Shown: piece after piece, positions 60,361 through 64,000 of the stretch
How positions within the stretch are numbered: the stretch's first letter is position 1
Layout: each line of letters opens with the position of its first letter
Source: PWXP01 sp040772845
GTDB lineage: Bacteria; Planctomycetota; Planctomycetia; Pirellulales; Thermoguttaceae
Assembly: GCA_040772845.1 (NCBI GenBank)
Contig: JAXGXG010000001.1
Span: 124,001-188,000 of the forward strand
DNA length: 64,000 nucleotides
Direction: 5' to 3'
The notes under the pieces: generated by a model
The model's input: the letters and a program-made list of their open reading frames with translations, nothing else
Databases searched by the model: none
What the model was told of the DNA's origin: nothing
Position numbers and translations under genes: made by a program

Positions 60361-61702
60361 CAGTAGTTCCAAATTTCGTAACTTGATATAGGTGAACGCA
60401 AGGGCTTTTTGGTAAAGGACTTAGGGGATCACACATACCCAAGTCCAGACCAGGAGGTAACCCATGCGTTCACGGAAGAACCATTGTACGATCTCATGCC
60501 GCGAAGTCCACAACCGCGCCGGAGCCATTGTCCAGCAGCATCTCCAGTTGCAGGACCATGGGTACAAATGCCGGGCGTCGGTCTTGCTGAATGTCCTCTT
60601 TTACGCAGCTTCCCGTATTGGCTTCATTTCCGCTGCTTGCCGGAATCTGGCGGGCGCGCCAACACAGCAGACCGTATTCAACGTGCTGGTGGCGACGTTG
60701 CCGGAGTATCACGAACTGGAGAAGCGGTTGAACAAGGCGCTGGTGGACGGCCTTCCCAAGGCCGTGCGACGGCGCAAACAGACGCTGGCGATCGACCTGA
60801 CGTTGATCCCGTACCATGGCGAGCCACATCGGCACCTCGACGAAATCTATCGCAGCCAACCGAAGAGTGGCACGAGTCACTTTCATGCATACGCCACCTG
60901 CTACGTGGTTCGCAACGGGCATCGTTTCACGATCGCCTTGACGCCGGTACAGCGCGGCGAATCGATGGAAGAGGTCGTCCGTCGCCTGCTGCGTCAAGCA
61001 CGCGCCCAGGGCGTAAAATGCCGGCTTTTGCTGCTGGATCGCGGGTTTTACTCGGTTGCAGTCATCCGTTATTTGCAGGCAGCCCGCTGCGCTTTTCTGA
61101 TGCCGGTTGTCAAACGCGGCCGCAAGCCGAAGGCGGGCCAAGCCGCGACGGGTACGCGGGCCTTCGCCCAATGGAAGAAGAGCGGTTGGGCCACACACAC
61201 CCTGAAAGCGTCCAAGGCAACCAAGTACGGCAAGACCGCGACCGTCAGGATTTGTGTCAAGTGCGGCAATCTTGCCGGCAAGTGGAAACGCCACGGCCGA
61301 CGGGCGTTCGTGTATGCGTTTTGGGGATTCCGGCCTGCCAGCCCGCAATGGGTGTACGAAACGTATCGCAAACGGTTCGGTATCGAAACCAGCTATCGCC
61401 AGATGAACGAGGCACGCATCCGCACCTGCACTCGCAATCCACTGTTGCGGCTGCTCTTCTTCGGCTTGGCGATGATCCTCCGCAACGTCTGGGTCTGGTT
61501 TCATTTGACCACCCTCTCGGAACGCCACGGACGACGACTCGCGTTACATCTGGAGCGTCTTCCATTCCGCGATATGCTGCTGAACCTGCAGCGGGTGGCC
61601 GAAGTGATCATGGGAATCACACAATGCATCCTCGACGTAACCTCCGGCCACGCAACACCTTCTGACACACCGGACGCTTTCAGCTAAAATTTGGAACTAC
61701 TG
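60361..61702 (+). mobile_element. IS element (ISH3/IS4-like), 1342 bp, intact
   Basis: 16-bp perfect inverted ends CAGTAGTTCCAAATTT (60361-60376) and AAATTTGGAACTACTG (61687-61702). A 5-bp target duplication AGATT lies at 60356-60360 and 61703-61707. It encodes one DDE transposase. No internal damage seen, so it may be active. Confidence 0.9.
60464..61687 (+). CDS. IS4-superfamily DDE transposase
   Basis: 407 residues, preceded by AGGAGGT (60451-60457). Candidate catalytic residues are Asp in AIDLTLIPYHG, Asp in LLLDRGFYS and Glu in YRKRFGIETSYRQM, the last being the Y..R..IE...R block of the IS4 superfamily. CVKCGNLAGKW suggests a small zinc-like insertion. It cuts and pastes the element by a DDE mechanism. 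The ISH3 group is my best guess from the 5-bp duplication and length. The stop codon TAA is part of the right end of the element. Confidence 0.9.
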   Translation: MRSRKNHCTISCREVHNRAGAIVQQHLQLQDHGYKCRASVLLNVLFYAASRIGFISAACRNLAGAPTQQTVFNVLVATLPEYHELEKRLNKALVDGLPKAVRRRKQTLAIDLTLIPYHGEPHRHLDEIYRSQPKSGTSHFHAYATCYVVRNGHRFTIALTPVQRGESMEEVVRRLLRQARAQGVKCRLLLLDRGFYSVAVIRYLQAARCAFLMPVVKRGRKPKAGQAATGTRAFAQWKKSGWATHTLKASKATKYGKTATVRICVKCGNLAGKWKRHGRRAFVYAFWGFRPASPQWVYETYRKRFGIETSYRQMNEARIRTCTRNPLLRLLFFGLAMILRNVWVWFHLTTLSERHGRRLALHLERLPFRDMLLNLQRVAEVIMGITQCILDVTSGHATPSDTPDAFS

Positions 61703-64000
61703 AGATTGGGATTTCCTGCCCCACGATGTCGAACGTGACCACCAGCGTGTAGCGGGCCACCGCATCGGGATCACGGCTCCAACCCTGGTGGCCGCGAACT
61801 GCGACGCAGAAATCGTCAGGAAGGGCATTCGATTTGACGATCGCCCAGTCCTTCTGAACGGTCCCGATGTTGCGTCGAATATCGCGAATCGTTCCCCAGT
61901 TGCTGCGAGATTCGATGGTCCAGCCGATAGCGCCGGGGCTCTTCGGCGGATCGGTGTCCCGTTTGACGGCGCGATCGCGAAAGTCGGAGAGTAGCTCTCC
62001 ACGGCCGTTGCTGATCCAGTCCAGCCACGTCGCGAGATAGCCCTGCGGGGTGCGACGGATCCGACGCGGGGCGGAGGCGTACGAGAGCGTGACGTCGATG
62101 CGGACGTCGTAGTCCTCCGCTGGCGTGCGAAGCATCGCCGGAATCGGCACCTGATAGATGTGGCAGTCGCCGGGGCCGAGCGGCTGCTCCTGGTGCGTGA
62201 TAAACGTGGTCCGGAAGTCGGTATTCGTGGTGGCGCGGTCGATGTCAGGAATTCCAAACCCGATTCGTCTTAGGACGTTCGCCTGCTCATCGGGTGTCAA
62301 ATCCGCTGCCCACGCCGGCCAACGTGCCGATTGAACGATCAATGCCCGGTAGAGCAGACAGGACTCGTCTGGCAGGACTGACTGCAGACGAGCGGCAATC
62401 CTCGTGACCTTGGGAGCCGCATACGACGTACCGACCTCGTCGCGATCAAAGGCCGGCCCACCGTGCATCGTCGATCGCACAAGTTCGGGATAGCAGTCGC
62501 GGCCGACCGTTGGCGTGTCCACGGTCGGCGGATTGCCACCGCTAACGAGAGAGTCGCCGCCAAACTCGACAACCTCCGGCTTGATCGAATCCCAGATGCC
62601 GAGCCCAGCTCGGCTGAAGGCGGACGGCTGCCCGTTGTCGGAGGCCAGACTTCGCCAGCCAACTCCTTCATAGGCGCAGTACGCGACGGAGCCGACCGTG
62701 AGGGCCTGCAGGCTCTGGCTGGGGTTGGCGATACGGCAGGCGCTTTCCGCAAGATACGTCGGGTAGGGCTTCCCGCTGGCAAGATGTTCTACGATTCCGG
62801 GCCGGGGAGCCGGCCGAGACGACTTCAGATTGCCGGAGCTTTGAATGATGAGAACGTCGTAGTCGTTGCAGAGCAGATCGATCTCGGCCGCCCACGCCGA
62901 CATATGCCGCGTGCGGCAGGGGGCGTCTGCGTTGATGGAGTGGTTGAAAATGCGGGTGTGGCGATTCCCTTCGTGGTAGCGTTTGACTACTTCCCGTAAA
63001 ACCGCCGGCGGGAACATGGTTTCGGGCATCCGGCAACCGTTATCGAGAACACGCGCGTTCTGCACCCAGCATTCCAGCGGCACTTCACCCGACTTCGGGA
63101 TGACTTCCCCGTGCAACACGGCGCCCGCGATGCGAGTGCCGTGGCCACCTGGAGAAACATAGTCAGCGACATCGGAGTCCGAGACATTGGGGAGGAAACA
63201 ATGCGAGGTTCCCTTGTCGATGCCGGGTTCCAGCAGGAAGTGTTCCTCTTGAATGCCGCTGTCGACTACGCAGACAGCGGGCGCGGCGGGTGCGGGCGGG
63301 AGGATGCTGAGCCGTGCCTGTGTGGCCTTGAGGTCGCGGGCCATCTGCTGCGGCGTTTCGATGTCGTCCGGCTCCGCTACCTCGAAGATGTAGGGATAAT
63401 TGAGGACCAGGTCTTTGAGGCCCGCGCCCGAAATCTTCAACCGCAGCGTGAAGCTGTCCGGTAGCGCCAGGGCTTCGGCGTGGACGTCGTCTACGTCCAT
63501 CAGGATTTCGGCCTGATGGACGTTGAGGATTTCACGGACTCCCTGGAGCCGATGGTCCTTCAGTGCGTCCCACTTCTCGTAGGCTTCGCGGCGGCTGTTT
63601 GACCATTCGTTCTCCTTGCGAGCCCACGTTTCGTCTTTCCAACGAGGGTCTCGCTTGGGTTTTTTCGTTATCTCCCAGTTGCCAACGCAGGCGATGCTCA
63701 CGTCGCAGATGTACTTGGTATCATCAGCGATGGACGGCCATTCCTGAAACAGAACGTCCGTGAGGACCAGCTTCAACCGCTCTTCCTGCGTCAGGTCTTC
63801 GCGGAGTTCGTGAATCTTCGCGACGTTCGCCGAGCCGCTGACCGTGCCGATGAAGTCGGTCAGCTTCTGCTGAAGCAGCTTCAGATCGACGTCGTCGGAC
63901 GCGACAATGACGAAACCATCCTCCTGTTCCGAGACAATCTCGAACTCGAACTGCCGGCGCAAATCATCCAGGTCGAGCGACGTGTCGATCTTCAGTAGCA
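61680..64000 (-). CDS. Subtilase (S8) family protein, 5' partial and disrupted by an IS
   Basis: The frame is open to the right window edge (KIDTSLDLDDL before the first possible start TTG 63962), so the N-terminus is outside. From there 760 residues. Catalytic triad: Asp in VCVVDSGIQEE (~234), His in GGHGTRIAG (~274), Ser in GTSYAAPKV (~513). The N-terminal ~210 residues are a helical-rich accessory domain; the C-terminal ~190 are beta-rich (ADLTPDEQANVLRRIGFGIP). No signal peptide is visible in the part present, so it may be cytoplasmic. The last residues PISVVPNFS are partly coded by the IS end; the native tail is at 60279-60360. Confidence 0.85.
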   Translation of the reverse strand, partial: LLKIDTSLDLDDLRRQFEFEIVSEQEDGFVIVASDDVDLKLLQQKLTDFIGTVSGSANVAKIHELREDLTQEERLKLVLTDVLFQEWPSIADDTKYICDVSIACVGNWEITKKPKRDPRWKDETWARKENEWSNSRREAYEKWDALKDHRLQGVREILNVHQAEILMDVDDVHAEALALPDSFTLRLKISGAGLKDLVLNYPYIFEVAEPDDIETPQQMARDLKATQARLSILPPAPAAPAVCVVDSGIQEEHFLLEPGIDKGTSHCFLPNVSDSDVADYVSPGGHGTRIAGAVLHGEVIPKSGEVPLECWVQNARVLDNGCRMPETMFPPAVLREVVKRYHEGNRHTRIFNHSINADAPCRTRHMSAWAAEIDLLCNDYDVLIIQSSGNLKSSRPAPRPGIVEHLASGKPYPTYLAESACRIANPSQSLQALTVGSVAYCAYEGVGWRSLASDNGQPSAFSRAGLGIWDSIKPEVVEFGGDSLVSGGNPPTVDTPTVGRDCYPELVRSTMHGGPAFDRDEVGTSYAAPKVTRIAARLQSVLPDESCLLYRALIVQSARWPAWAADLTPDEQANVLRRIGFGIPDIDRATTNTDFRTTFITHQEQPLGPGDCHIYQVPIPAMLRTPAEDYDVRIDVTLSYASAPRRIRRTPQGYLATWLDWISNGRGELLSDFRDRAVKRDTDPPKSPGAIGWTIESRSNWGTIRDIRRNIGTVQKDWAIVKSNALPDDFCVAVRGHQGWSRDPDAVARYTLVVTFDIVGQEIPISVVPNFS

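Overview
The window looks like a chromosome segment of a planctomycete, most likely in or near the Pirellulales. The markers are two PEP-CTERM surface proteins, a DUF1559 protein with a prepilin-type N-terminus, two very large di-heme proteins related to the HZS-alpha fold (one with a C-terminal SUMF1/FGE-like domain), a Tat-exported Gfo/Idh/MocA oxidoreductase, a DUF6807 protein, an HstK-type kinase and a high-GC genome. No rRNA, tRNA or CRISPR array was recognised. Genes run off both edges.

Layout. 0-5.5 kb: a 5'-truncated heme/SUMF1 protein, then a decayed caspase-family (peptidase C14) gene. 5.8-12.3 kb: a PEP-CTERM gene, then a mosaic of small genes, toxin-antitoxin (TA) modules, remnants and several dispersed repeat families. 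One ~265-bp repeat (R1) ends just upstream of the start codon of four unrelated genes across the window. 12.6-22.2 kb: a TolC-like outer-membrane protein, then (same strand, separated by 4.3 kb of TA/immunity remnants, perfect palindromes and MITE-like elements) a MacB ATPase, MacB permease and MacA-like adaptor, which together form an MacAB-TolC efflux system. 22.5-32.4 kb: an oxidoreductase with an XylR-like regulator, then an operon of PEP-CTERM, DUF1559, lipoprotein and di-heme surface proteins, and a DUF6807 protein.

32.8-42.8 kb: a signalling cluster, all on the + strand: Hpt protein, REC/HD-GYP response regulator, an alpha/beta-hydrolase-like enzyme with a cysteine at the expected nucleophile elbow, a class I methyltransferase-like protein and a 1877-residue hybrid kinase (Ser/Thr-kinase-like, AAA ATPase, TPR, GAF, HisKA, HATPase, REC). 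Taken together these give every step of a His-Asp-His-Asp relay ending in c-di-GMP hydrolysis, with two enzymes of unknown substrate inside it. This is my best candidate for an undescribed system.

42.9-59.2 kb: GNAT, a decayed TIM-barrel gene, a GH95 fucosidase, an AT-richer glycerophosphodiesterase (possible transfer), a BNR sialidase, an orphan NarL-type PAS kinase, a DUF4091-like protein, and a VIT/VWA protein. 59.5-64 kb: an ACT-domain protein, then a subtilase gene cut near its 3' end by an intact ~1342-bp IS element with 16-bp inverted ends and a 5-bp target duplication. Removing the IS and one duplication restores the reading frame for 25 more residues.

All identifications are by eye from motifs and family memory; no database search was possible.
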